Assembly: GCA_035273665.1 (NCBI GenBank)
Contig: DATEOW010000169.1
Location: forward strand, 1 to 9,958
Direction of reading: 5' to 3'
From: DATEEW01 sp035273665
GTDB taxonomy: Bacteria; Pseudomonadota; Gammaproteobacteria; Burkholderiales; SG8-39
Length of the DNA: 9,958 nucleotides
Below are positions 1 through 7,974 of this stretch, piece by piece. Every line of letters starts with the position of its first letter. Position 1 is the stretch's first letter. A program made the translations under genes and the position numbers. The notes beneath the pieces were generated by a model that saw only the letters and a program-made list of their open reading frames with translations, did not search any database and was not told the DNA's origin.

Positions 1-1
1 T

Positions 2-679
2 GTCTTGTTGCCCGCGAGTAGCTTCGGCAAAAATCTCGCGCCACGCATTGCCGCCTTGCTCGACGTCGCGCAAATCTCCGATGTGATCGCGATTGAATCG
101 GCGGACACGTTCAAGCGACCGATTTACGCCGGCAACGCGATCGCTACGGTGCAGTCCACCGATTCGATCAAAGTGCTGACGATTCGGAGTACGGCTTTCG
201 AGGCGGTGAAGGAAGGCGGCAGTGCTGCGATTGAAAACATTCCCCCAGGCGCGCCGAACGAACAATCGCGGCTCATCGGCCGAGAGGTGACGCAAAGTGA
301 GCGCCCGGAACTGGGCGGGGCGCGAGTGGTGGTGTCAGGGGGACGAGGTCTGGGCTCGGCAGAAGCTTTCAAAAAGTTGGCGCAATTGGCCGATAAGCTT
401 GGCGCCGCGCTCGGTGCGAGTCGGGCGGCGGTTGACGCAGGCTATGTGCCGAATGATTGGCAAGTGGGGCAGACGGGCAAGATCGTCGCGCCGGAACTTT
501 ATATTGCAGTGGGGATCTCTGGGGCGATCCAGCATTTGGCTGGGATGAAAGACAGTCGCGTCATCGTTGCGATCAATAAGGATCCCGAGGCGCCGATCTT
601 CGCCGTTGCCGACTATGGGTTGGTCGGCGATCTGTTCGACATCGTCCCCCAATTTCTCGAGGCGCTCGACAGCGCCTGA
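2..679 (+). CDS. etfA: Electron transfer flavoprotein alpha subunit, 5'-truncated by the window edge
   Basis: EtfA binds FAD and, with EtfB, carries electrons from acyl-CoA and other flavin dehydrogenases to ETF-QO in the cytoplasm. The frame is open from the window edge; about 225 residues are visible, so roughly the first 85 of a usual ~310 are missing. The TTG at position 5 is an internal codon, not a start. The C-terminal FAD domain is complete: the SERPELGGARVVVSGGRGLGS stretch, then GYVPNDWQVGQTGKIVAPEL, then the classic ETF-alpha signature region with GISGAIQHLAGM, AINKDPEAPIF and ADYGLVGDLF. The stop is 8 bp before the acyl-CoA dehydrogenase start, so the two are very likely co-transcribed, and etfB is expected just upstream (inference). 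Nothing looks degraded. Confidence 0.96.
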   Translation, partial: VLLPASSFGKNLAPRIAALLDVAQISDVIAIESADTFKRPIYAGNAIATVQSTDSIKVLTIRSTAFEAVKEGGSAAIENIPPGAPNEQSRLIGREVTQSERPELGGARVVVSGGRGLGSAEAFKKLAQLADKLGAALGASRAAVDAGYVPNDWQVGQTGKIVAPELYIAVGISGAIQHLAGMKDSRVIVAINKDPEAPIFAVADYGLVGDLFDIVPQFLEALDSA

Positions 680-687
680 AAGGTGAT

Positions 688-2448
688 ATGAGCGAGTATC
701 ACGCGCCCTTGCGCGACATGCGTTTTGTATTGCAGCACTTGGCAGGGATCGACGAGATCGCTCAACTGCCGCAATGCGGCGATGCGAATATGGAACTCGT
801 GGATCAAATTCTCGATGAGAGCGCGCGTTTCGCCAACGAGGTGCTTTCCCCCTTGAATCGCGTCGGCGACGAACAAGGCGCCACGCTCAAAGGCGACGAA
901 GTGGAAACGCCCACGGGTTTTAAAGAGGCGTACCGTCAATTTATCGAAGCCGGGTGGAACGGCTTGCAGTTTCCCAGCGAATTCGGCGGTCAGGGCCTGC
1001 CCAAAATCGTCGCGACCCCCGTTATGGAAATGTGGAAGTCGGCGAACATGGCGTTTTCGCTTTGCCCCATGCTCAGCGCGGGTGCGGCAGAAGCGCTGCT
1101 TTTGTGCGGCACAGAGGCGCAGCAAGAAACTTATATTCCAAAGCTTGCCGAAGGGACTTGGACAGGCACCATGAATTTGACGGAGCCGCAAGCCGGTTCC
1201 GACCTCGCCCAAATTAAAACCCGCGCCGTACCAGAGGGGAGTCACTACCGCGTTTTTGGCCAAAAGATATTCATTACTTACGGCGAGCACGACATGGCGG
1301 AGAACATCGTGCACTTGGTGCTCGCTCGGTTGCCCGATGCACCGGCGGGAGTGAAGGGCATTTCGATGTTTATCGTGCCGAAATTTCTGCTTCGGGAGGA
1401 CGGCTCGCTCGGTGAACGCAACGACGTGCGCTGCATATCCTTGGAACACAAGCTCGGTATCCATGCCAGTCCGACGGCCGTCATGGTCTACGGCGAAAAA
1501 GACGGCGCAATCGGTTATCTCGTCGGTCAAGCGAATCGCGGGCTGGAATACATGTTCGTCATGATGAATGCGGCGCGTTTCGCCGTGGGGATGGAGGGCG
1601 TCTCTATCGCGGAACGCGCCTATCAGCAGGCCGTTGCATACGCGCGGGACCGTGTACAGGGGCGCGATCTGCAAAGCGGCGCGCAAGTGCCGATCATCGC
1701 GCACCCCGATGTGCGTCGCATGTTGATGCGTATGAAAACGCTGACCGAAGCCATGCGCGCGTTGGCCTATGTGGTCGCCGCCTCCATCGACCGTGCCGAA
1801 CATCATCCCGACGAGGCGGTGCGCAAACAGCAACAGGCTTTTGTCGATCTGATGATTCCGGTGGTGAAAGGATGGTCTACGGAAACGGCGATTGATGTCG
1901 CGTCGACCGGCGTCCAGGTTCACGGTGGTATGGGCTATATCGAAGAGACCGGCGCCGCACAGCATTTACGCGATGCGCGTATCACCACGATCTACGAAGG
2001 GACGACCGCTATTCAGGCGAACGATCTGATCGGTCGAAAAATTTTGCGGGACGGTGGTGTCGCTGCGCGGGCGCTCATGGACGAAATCCGAAGCGTTGCA
2101 GAGGCGTTGGGCGTCGATAACGACATGCGTCAAGCCCTCGTCGAAGCAGTCGAGGCCTACGAAAAATCGGTGCACTGGATTCTCGACGTCAATCAACGGG
2201 ATCCAAAGCTCGCCTACGCGGCGTCCGTGCCGTTCTTACAGTTGATGGGCGTACTGTGCGGCGGCTGGCAAATGGCGCGCGCGCATCTCGCTGCCGAGAA
2301 ACTTGATGCCGCCGATGCCTTCGTTCAAGCGAAGCACATCAGCGCGGAATTCTATGCAGCCACTTTTCTTACTCAGGTGCCCGCGATGGCTGCGGCAATG
2401 CAACAGGCGGCGGCGAGTACCTTGAAACTCGACGAAGCGCAGTTCTAA
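688..2448 (+). CDS. Acyl-CoA dehydrogenase, long form with extra N- and C-terminal domains
   Basis: A FAD enzyme that makes the alpha,beta-double bond of an acyl-CoA and passes electrons to ETF. At 586 residues it exceeds the ~380 of short/medium-chain enzymes and fits the long family with an added N-terminal segment (about residues 1-35) and a C-terminal helical domain (about 460-580), related to DmdC-type dehydrogenases. Visible motifs are the FAD/substrate loop MNLTEPQAGSD (162-172), GQKIFITYGEHD, VHGGMGYIEE, and the catalytic base E437 in IYEGTTAIQ. The ATG at 688 follows a good AAGGTGA ribosome site at 680-686, 8 bp after the etfA stop, so it probably sits in an etfBA-acdH operon. Chain-length preference cannot be read from sequence; fatty acyl-CoA is likely, and a methylmercaptopropionyl-CoA role is possible but unsupported here. 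It ends 4 bp from the convergent ETF-QO gene. Confidence 0.95.
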   Translation: MSEYHAPLRDMRFVLQHLAGIDEIAQLPQCGDANMELVDQILDESARFANEVLSPLNRVGDEQGATLKGDEVETPTGFKEAYRQFIEAGWNGLQFPSEFGGQGLPKIVATPVMEMWKSANMAFSLCPMLSAGAAEALLLCGTEAQQETYIPKLAEGTWTGTMNLTEPQAGSDLAQIKTRAVPEGSHYRVFGQKIFITYGEHDMAENIVHLVLARLPDAPAGVKGISMFIVPKFLLREDGSLGERNDVRCISLEHKLGIHASPTAVMVYGEKDGAIGYLVGQANRGLEYMFVMMNAARFAVGMEGVSIAERAYQQAVAYARDRVQGRDLQSGAQVPIIAHPDVRRMLMRMKTLTEAMRALAYVVAASIDRAEHHPDEAVRKQQQAFVDLMIPVVKGWSTETAIDVASTGVQVHGGMGYIEETGAAQHLRDARITTIYEGTTAIQANDLIGRKILRDGGVAARALMDEIRSVAEALGVDNDMRQALVEAVEAYEKSVHWILDVNQRDPKLAYAASVPFLQLMGVLCGGWQMARAHLAAEKLDAADAFVQAKHISAEFYAATFLTQVPAMAAAMQQAAASTLKLDEAQF

Positions 2449-2452
2449 GGCT

Positions 2453-4084
2453 TCACATATTCGGATAGTTCGGGCCGTCACCGCCTTGCGGGACAACCCA
2501 ATCGATATTCTGAGTGGGGTCTTTAATGTCGCAGGCTTTGCAATGCACGCAATTCGCCGCGTTGATCTGCAAGCGAGGTTTTCCTTCATTGCGCAGGATC
2601 TCGTAAACCCCCGCGGGGCAATAGCGTTGCTCCGGCGAATCATATTGCGCGAGATTGATCTCGATCGCGCGTTCCGGCTCCCTCAAACGCAAATGACAAG
2701 GCTGGTTTTCTTCGTGCTGCGTGTTGGATAAATAAACGGAAGTGAGTTTGTCGAAGGTCAACACACCGTCCGGCGACGGATAGTCGATGGCTCGGTGCTT
2801 GGCGGCCGGCTCGAGGCTTTGATGGTCCGCTTTGGGATGATGCAAAGTCCACGGCGCGCCACCTTTGAAAATATAAGCTTCCAATGCGGCGTGCGCCAAG
2901 CCCCCGTATAAACCCCAGCGGAAAGCGGGTTTGAAATTCCGCGCCGCGTAGAGTTCTTCCCATGCCCAAGTCTTGCGCATGCGCGTCCGGTACTGCGTCG
3001 CTTCGGCGCCTTCTTTGTATCGGATCAAATCGAACACGGTTTCGGCGGCGGTCATGCCGGATTTCATGGCGGTATGACTGCCCTTGATTTTCTGCACATT
3101 GAGAAAGCCCGCCGCATCGCCGATCAACAGGCCGCCCGGGAAGTGGAGCTTCGGCAGCGACTGCAAACCGCCCGAGGAGATGGCGCGTGCGCCGTAGGAC
3201 ACCCGGCGTGCGCCGGCGAAGTAGTCGCGGATCGCGGGATGGGTCTTGAAGCGCTGAAATTCCTGGTACGGGGAAAGATAAGGATTGCGGTAACCGAGGC
3301 CCGTGATCAGGCCGACGTAGACTTGGTTTTCTTCCAAGTGGTACAGAAATCCACCGCCATAGGTTTTTGCGTCCAAGGGCCAACCGACAGTGTGGATGAC
3401 AAGCCCTTGACGATGTTTGGCCGGGTCAATCTCCCACAGTTCTTTAATCCCTAAGCCATAAACTTGCGGTTCCGCGTCCGTGTTGAGCTTGTAACGTGCC
3501 ATGAGCGCTTTGGTCAGCGAGCCTCTGCAGCCCTCCGCAAAAATGGTTTGCTTGGCGTGTAATTCGACGCCGGGCTGATAGTTGCTGGTCTGCGTACCGT
3601 CTCGCGCGACGCCCATGTCGCCTGTCGCGACGCCCCGCACTTGCCCTTTGTCGTCATACAGGATTTCAGCGGCGGCGAAACCCGGATAGATCTCGACTCC
3701 CAGCGCTTCGGCTTGTGTCGCCAACCAGCGGCAGAGATTCCCCAGACTAATGATGAAGTTCCCGCCGTTCTCCATGGCCGGGGGAACGGGCAGGCGATAA
3801 GCCTTTTTCGCCGTCAGAAAGAAGGCTTGGTCCTGAAGCACGGGCGTATGCAAAGGTGCATTGCCGCGTTCGCGCCAATCGGGGATTAACTCATCGAGTG
3901 CGCGCGGCTCGAATACCGCACCGGAGAGGATGTGCGCGCCGATTTCAGCGCCTTTCTCGAGAATGCAGACGCTCAATTGGAGATTGCGCTTTGCCGCCAG
4001 TTGCTTGAGGCGAATGGCGCACGCCAGCCCGGCGGGCCCGCCGCCGACGATGACCGCGTCGTACTGCATCACTTCACGCTGCAT
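2453..4084 (-). CDS. Electron transfer flavoprotein-ubiquinone oxidoreductase (ETF-QO)
   Basis: A membrane-associated FAD and [4Fe-4S] enzyme that oxidises reduced ETF and reduces ubiquinone, linking beta-oxidation to respiration. With the ATG at 4084 it has 543 residues, the family's usual size. The N-terminus MQREVMQYDAVIVGGGPAG places the Rossmann FAD motif (GGGPAG) at residues 14-19. ILSGAVFEPRAL, ISLGNLCRWLA, FAEGCRG and KIKGSHTAMKSGM are typical of the family. The four cluster cysteines are C489, C512, C515 and C518 (YCPAGVY and CVHCKACDIKDP), and the family ending GPNYPNM is present. An ATG at 4186 is also in frame but adds 34 low-complexity residues and would run through the pyrG promoter; remembered Pseudomonas homologues begin MEREYMEFD, supporting 4084. 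No clear Shine-Dalgarno is seen; a TAAGAT at 4116-4121 (minus strand) lacks a convincing -35. Confidence 0.96.
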   Translation of the reverse strand: MQREVMQYDAVIVGGGPAGLACAIRLKQLAAKRNLQLSVCILEKGAEIGAHILSGAVFEPRALDELIPDWRERGNAPLHTPVLQDQAFFLTAKKAYRLPVPPAMENGGNFIISLGNLCRWLATQAEALGVEIYPGFAAAEILYDDKGQVRGVATGDMGVARDGTQTSNYQPGVELHAKQTIFAEGCRGSLTKALMARYKLNTDAEPQVYGLGIKELWEIDPAKHRQGLVIHTVGWPLDAKTYGGGFLYHLEENQVYVGLITGLGYRNPYLSPYQEFQRFKTHPAIRDYFAGARRVSYGARAISSGGLQSLPKLHFPGGLLIGDAAGFLNVQKIKGSHTAMKSGMTAAETVFDLIRYKEGAEATQYRTRMRKTWAWEELYAARNFKPAFRWGLYGGLAHAALEAYIFKGGAPWTLHHPKADHQSLEPAAKHRAIDYPSPDGVLTFDKLTSVYLSNTQHEENQPCHLRLREPERAIEINLAQYDSPEQRYCPAGVYEILRNEGKPRLQINAANCVHCKACDIKDPTQNIDWVVPQGGDGPNYPNM

Positions 4085-4130
4085 GCACAATCCATTGCTC
4101 GCATCAGGGGTTCTTATCTTAGCGCTTGCG

Positions 4131-4159
4131 TTGAGAGGCGACCCGGTTTCCGGTATCAT
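4131..4159 (+). promoter_or_regulatory. Predicted sigma70-type promoter of the pyrG-kdsA-eno-ftsB operon
   Basis: TTGAGA (4131-4136) is followed by an optimal 17-bp spacer and TATCAT (4154-4159), close to the TTGACA/TATAAT consensus. Transcription would begin near 4165-4167, giving a leader of only about 20 nt before the pyrG ATG at 4186. That leader is rich in C and T and has no recognisable Shine-Dalgarno. An imperfect inverted repeat, ACCCGGTTTCCGGT (4141-4154, one extra C in the left arm), fills the spacer and touches the -10; it could be an operator or chance. It is the only good promoter match I found in the 101-bp divergent gap. Confidence 0.65.
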
Positions 4160-4185
4160 TCGCCATCCCGAATCCCTGTTCCTCA

Positions 4186-5835
4186 ATGACCAAGTATGTC
4201 TTCGTTTCGGGCGGTGTGGTGTCCTCGTTGGGGAAGGGTATCGCCGCCGCCTCGCTTGCCGCGATCCTCGAATCGCGCGGTCTAAAAGTCACTCTTCTCA
4301 AGCTCGATCCCTACATCAACGTCGATCCCGGCACGATGAGCCCGTTCCAGCATGGCGAGGTTTTCGTCACGCAGGATGGCGCCGAAACCGACCTCGATCT
4401 GGGTCACTACGAGCGTTATATCTCGGCCAAGATGCGCAAGGTGAACAACTTCACCACCGGCCAAATCTATGAAAGCGTGATCAAGAAGGAGCGCCGCGGC
4501 GACTACCTCGGCCGTACGGTGCAGGTCATTCCGCATATCACCGATGAAATCAAAAGCTTCATCAAACGTGGCGCCGGGGATGTCGACGTCGCCATTGTGG
4601 AAATCGGCGGCACTGTCGGTGACATCGAATCCCTGCCGTTCCTGGAAGCGATCCGGCAGATGCGTCTGGAACTCGGTGAGCGCAGCACCTGTTATGTCCA
4701 CTTGACGCTCGTGCCCTATATCAAGAGCGCGGGCGAAATCAAAACCAAGCCGACGCAGCATTCTGTGAAGGAACTGCGCGAAATCGGGATTCAGCCGGAT
4801 GTCGTGCTGTGTCGCACCGACCGGCCGTTGCCCGAAGAAGAGAAAAAGAAAATCGCGCTGTTCTGCAACCTGCGCGAAAACTCGGTGATCTCGGTTTGGG
4901 ATGCCGATTCGATTTACAAAATTCCCTCGATGCTGCATCAGCAGATGCTGGACGAGATCGTCTGTCACAAGCTGGATCTCATTGCCAAGTCGGCCGACCT
5001 CTCCGTGTGGGACAAGCTGATTTACGCGCTGGAGCATCCACAACACCAAGTCACGATCGCCTTGGTCGGCAAGTACGTGGATTTAACCGAGTCCTACAAG
5101 TCCTTGTCCGAGTCGCTCATTCACGCGGGCATTCATACGCTGTCGAAAGTAAACATCCGCTACATCGATTCGGAATCGATCGAGCGCGAGGGCACCGAAG
5201 CGCTCGAAGATGTGGACGCCGTCCTCGTGCCCGGAGGGTTCGGCAAGCGCGGCGTCGAAGGCAAGATGGCAGCTATTCGCTACGCGCGTGAAAACAAGAT
5301 TCCGTACCTTGGCATCTGCCTGGGCATGCAACTCGCGGTCATCGAGTTCGCGCGCAATATGTGCGGCCTGGCCGGCGCGAACTCCACTGAATTCGATTCC
5401 GAAGCACCGCATCCCGTGGTGGCGCTCATTACGGAATGGATGGATCGCGACGGTAAAGTGGAAAAACGCGATGCGCAATCCAATCTTGGCGGCACGATGC
5501 GCCTCGGCGCGCAGGCGGCCAACTTGGATTCGGGTAGCCTGACGCGCAAGATCTACGGCACCGATGTCATCAACGAGCGGCACCGCCACCGCTATGAAGT
5601 CAACGAACACTATGTGCCGCGTCTCAAAGACGCGGGCTTACGCATCTCCGGCCTGACACAGGCCGAGCAATTGGTAGAGACCGTGGAATTGCCCAATCAC
5701 CCTTGGTTCGTCGGCGTGCAGTTCCATCCGGAATTCACCTCGACGCCACGCGGTGGGCATCCTTTGTTCAAGAGTTTCATCGAGGCGGCGATCGCCTATC
5801 AGGAAGGCCGCGCCAAAAGTGCGGTACCGGCATGA
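4186..5835 (+). CDS. pyrG: CTP synthase (glutamine-hydrolysing)
   Basis: Converts UTP to CTP using ATP and glutamine, the last step of de novo pyrimidine nucleotide synthesis; cytoplasmic tetramer. The N-terminal synthase domain (about 1-267) starts [18 protein letters not shown] with its nucleotide-binding loop, followed by [29 protein letters not shown]-like sequence (here TQDGAE). The C-terminal class I glutamine amidotransferase domain (about 290-540) has the nucleophile C378 in LGICLGMQ, and H514 and E516 in QFHPEF; all three sit one residue below the E. coli numbering. The 549-residue length is normal. The ATG lacks an evident Shine-Dalgarno but gives the exact family N-terminus. First gene of the operon, 101 bp from the divergent ETF-QO start. 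The last four bases ATGA overlap kdsA, implying translational coupling. Confidence 0.98.
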   Translation: [549 protein letters not shown]

Positions 5836-6674
5836 AGTTATGCGGATTCGAGGCGGGCCTCGATCAGCCGATTTTCTTGATCGCCGGTCCTTGCGTTGTC
5901 GAGTCACGCGATATGGCGCACGACACGGCTGGCCAATTGAAGGAAATCTGCGCGAGTGTCGGCCTTCCCTTCATTTACAAATCGTCCTACGACAAAGCGA
6001 ATCGCACTTCCGGTAAATCGTTTCGCGGACCGGGCATGGACAAAGGCTTGGAGATTCTCGCCGACGTACGCAAAAAAGTCGGCGTGCCGGTGCTGACGGA
6101 TGTGCATAGCGAAGACGAGATTCCCGCCGTGGCGGAAGTGGTGGATGTATTGCAAACGCCCGCCTTCCTGTGTCGGCAGACCGATTTCATTCATGCCGTG
6201 GCCCGCTCCGGCAAGCCGGTGAATATCAAGAAGGGCCAGTTCCTTGCGCCGGGCGATATGAAGAATGTCGTGGATAAGGCGCGGGAGGCCAGCGGTACGG
6301 ACAACATCATGGTTTGCGAACGTGGCGTATCGTTCGGCTATAACAACTTGGTGTCGGACATGCGGTCCTTATCCATCATGCGTGAGACGCGTTGCCCGGT
6401 GGTATTCGATGCGACGCATTCGGTGCAATTGCCGGGTGGGCAGGGCGGCTCGAGCGGCGGACAGCGCGAGTTCGTGCCCGTGCTTGCGCGGGCCGCGGTT
6501 GCGACCGGCGTCGCGGGACTTTTCATGGAAACGCATCCGAATCCCGCAGAGGCCTTGTCCGACGGCCCAAATGCATGGCCGCTTGGCATGATGAAAGAAC
6601 TATTGGAGACGCTGAAGGCGCTGGATGAATTGGTCAAGCGCAGCGGCTTCGCCGAATTGAAATTACAAAGTTAG
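5832..6674 (+). CDS. kdsA: 3-deoxy-8-phosphooctulonate (Kdo-8-phosphate) synthase, metal-dependent type
   Basis: Condenses phosphoenolpyruvate with arabinose 5-phosphate to make Kdo-8-phosphate, the precursor of the Kdo sugars of lipopolysaccharide. The start is the ATG overlapping the pyrG stop (ATGA); it gives 280 residues beginning MKLCGFEAGLDQPIFLIAGPC, the family N-terminus, whereas an upstream in-frame ATG at 5703 only adds sequence out of frame within pyrG. A (beta/alpha)8 barrel; visible motifs are YDKANRTS, RQTDF, KKGQFLAPGDMKNVV, ERGVSFGYNNLV and DATHSVQLPGG. By alignment from memory to the Aquifex enzyme (C11, H185, E222, D233), all four metal ligands are present as C21, H196, E233 and D244. 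E. coli KdsA has Asn in place of the Cys, so this one is predicted to need a divalent metal. PEP made by the next gene, enolase, is one of its substrates. Confidence 0.97.
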   Translation: MKLCGFEAGLDQPIFLIAGPCVVESRDMAHDTAGQLKEICASVGLPFIYKSSYDKANRTSGKSFRGPGMDKGLEILADVRKKVGVPVLTDVHSEDEIPAVAEVVDVLQTPAFLCRQTDFIHAVARSGKPVNIKKGQFLAPGDMKNVVDKAREASGTDNIMVCERGVSFGYNNLVSDMRSLSIMRETRCPVVFDATHSVQLPGGQGGSSGGQREFVPVLARAAVATGVAGLFMETHPNPAEALSDGPNAWPLGMMKELLETLKALDELVKRSGFAELKLQS

Positions 6675-6685
6675 CAGGGGGCAGT

Positions 6686-7972
6686 ATGAGTTCCATTGTC
6701 GATGTCGTTGCTAGAGAAATCCTCGATTCGCGAGGCAATCCCACGGTCGAAGCGGATGTGCTTCTCGAATCAGGGATCATGGGCCGTGCAGCGGTCCCCT
6801 CCGGCGCTTCCACGGGTTCACGCGAAGCCCTCGAATTGCGCGATGGCGACAAGCAACGTTACCTCGGTAAAGGCGTGTTGCGAGCGGTCGAGCATATCAA
6901 CACCGAAATCTCTGAATCGATCATGGGTTTAGACGCGTCGGAGCAGAGTTTCATCGACAACACGCTCGTCGAATTGGACGGCACGGAGAACAAGGGCAGG
7001 CTGGGCGCCAATGCGATGCTGGCCGTTTCGATGGCCGTGGCCAAGGCCGCGGCCGATGAAGCGGGCTTGCCGCTCTATCGTTACTTCGGCGGTTCCGGTG
7101 CGATGCAAATGCCGGTACCGATGATGAACGTCATCAACGGCGGCGCGCATGCCAATAACAGCCTCGATATCCAGGAATTCATGATTCTGCCCATTGGCGC
7201 GCGCAGTTTTCGCGAAGCCTTGCGATGCGGCGCCGAAATTTTTCATGCCTTGAAGAAAGTGTTGGACGACAAGGGCTTTGCGACGACAGTCGGCGATGAG
7301 GGCGGTTTCGCGCCGAACGTCAAGTCGAACGCCGAAGCACTCGAGCTCATTATGCAAGCCATCGAGAAGGCCGGTTACATGCCCGGCGGCGATGTGGTGC
7401 TGGGCCTCGATTGCGCGAGCTCCGAATTCTTCAAAGACGGGCGTTATCACTTGAGCGCGGAGAAGTTACAACTGAACTCGACCGAGTTCGCCGACTATCT
7501 CGGCACGCTGGCCGACAAATTCCCCATCATCAGTATCGAAGACGGTATGGGCGAGTCCGATTGGGAAGGCTGGCAGGTATTGACGAAAAAGCTCGGCAAG
7601 CGGCTGCAGCTTGTCGGCGATGATCTCTTCGTCACGAACGCCAAAATTCTGCGTGAAGGGATCAAGCTTGGCGTCGCCAATTCGATCCTCATCAAAGTCA
7701 ATCAAATCGGCACGCTCACCGAAACCTTCGCGGCGATCGAGCTCGCGAAGCGCAGCGGCTACACGTCAGTGATCTCCCACCGCTCGGGTGAAACGGAAGA
7801 CACAACTATCGCTGACATTGCGGTCGGCACGAATGCGTTGCAGATCAAGACCGGGTCCCTCTCTCGCTCTGACCGCATCGCCAAATACAATCAGCTGCTC
7901 CGTATCGAAGAAGATCTTGGCGACGCAGTGACCTATCCGGGTCGCGAGGCGTTCTACCAGTTGCGTTCCTGA
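6686..7972 (+). CDS. eno: Enolase (phosphopyruvate hydratase)
   Basis: Interconverts 2-phosphoglycerate and phosphoenolpyruvate in glycolysis and gluconeogenesis; in many bacteria it is also part of the RNA degradosome. The 428 residues are full length. The N-terminal domain begins MSSIVDVVAREILDSRGNPTVEADV and contains the loop GASTGSREALELRDGD. Catalytic residues are E205 in VGDEGGFAPN and K337 in LIKVNQIGT. Mg2+ ligands are D242 (GLDCASSEF), E285 (SIEDGM) and D312 (GDDLFVTN). The SHRSGETEDTTIAD signature is intact. The ATG is preceded by a G-rich ribosome site (AGGGGG, 6676-6681), the clearest in the operon, 11 bp after the kdsA stop. That fits a need for high enolase output independent of translation from upstream genes (inference). 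Confidence 0.98.
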   Translation: MSSIVDVVAREILDSRGNPTVEADVLLESGIMGRAAVPSGASTGSREALELRDGDKQRYLGKGVLRAVEHINTEISESIMGLDASEQSFIDNTLVELDGTENKGRLGANAMLAVSMAVAKAAADEAGLPLYRYFGGSGAMQMPVPMMNVINGGAHANNSLDIQEFMILPIGARSFREALRCGAEIFHALKKVLDDKGFATTVGDEGGFAPNVKSNAEALELIMQAIEKAGYMPGGDVVLGLDCASSEFFKDGRYHLSAEKLQLNSTEFADYLGTLADKFPIISIEDGMGESDWEGWQVLTKKLGKRLQLVGDDLFVTNAKILREGIKLGVANSILIKVNQIGTLTETFAAIELAKRSGYTSVISHRSGETEDTTIADIAVGTNALQIKTGSLSRSDRIAKYNQLLRIEEDLGDAVTYPGREAFYQLRS

Positions 7973-7974
7973 TC

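Noticed and set aside
613..1965. Long antisense open frame (450 codons) opposite the acyl-CoA dehydrogenase
   Set aside because: It is the mirror of a well-conserved gene in GC-rich codon usage; the peptide is rich in His and Arg, has no recognisable domain, and overlaps both etfA and the dehydrogenase.
2640..3383. 247-codon minus-strand frame overlapping ETF-QO
   Set aside because: Different frame of the same strand as ETF-QO, Arg/Ser-rich and low complexity; ETF-QO has intact motifs throughout.
3799..3830. AAGCCTT / AAGGCTT inverted repeat with a T5 run in the ETF-QO gene
   Set aside because: The T run lies inside the loop rather than after the stem on either strand, so it does not have terminator layout; probably coding coincidence.
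4085..4125. Minus-strand promoter for ETF-QO (TAAGAT at 4116-4121)
   Set aside because: No -35 hexamer resembling TTGACA at a 16-18 bp spacing, so it is not called as a feature.
4282..5049. Antisense open frame of 255 codons opposite pyrG
   Set aside because: Shadow of the conserved CTP synthase; no domain, no ribosome site, His/Asp-rich composition typical of antisense frames.
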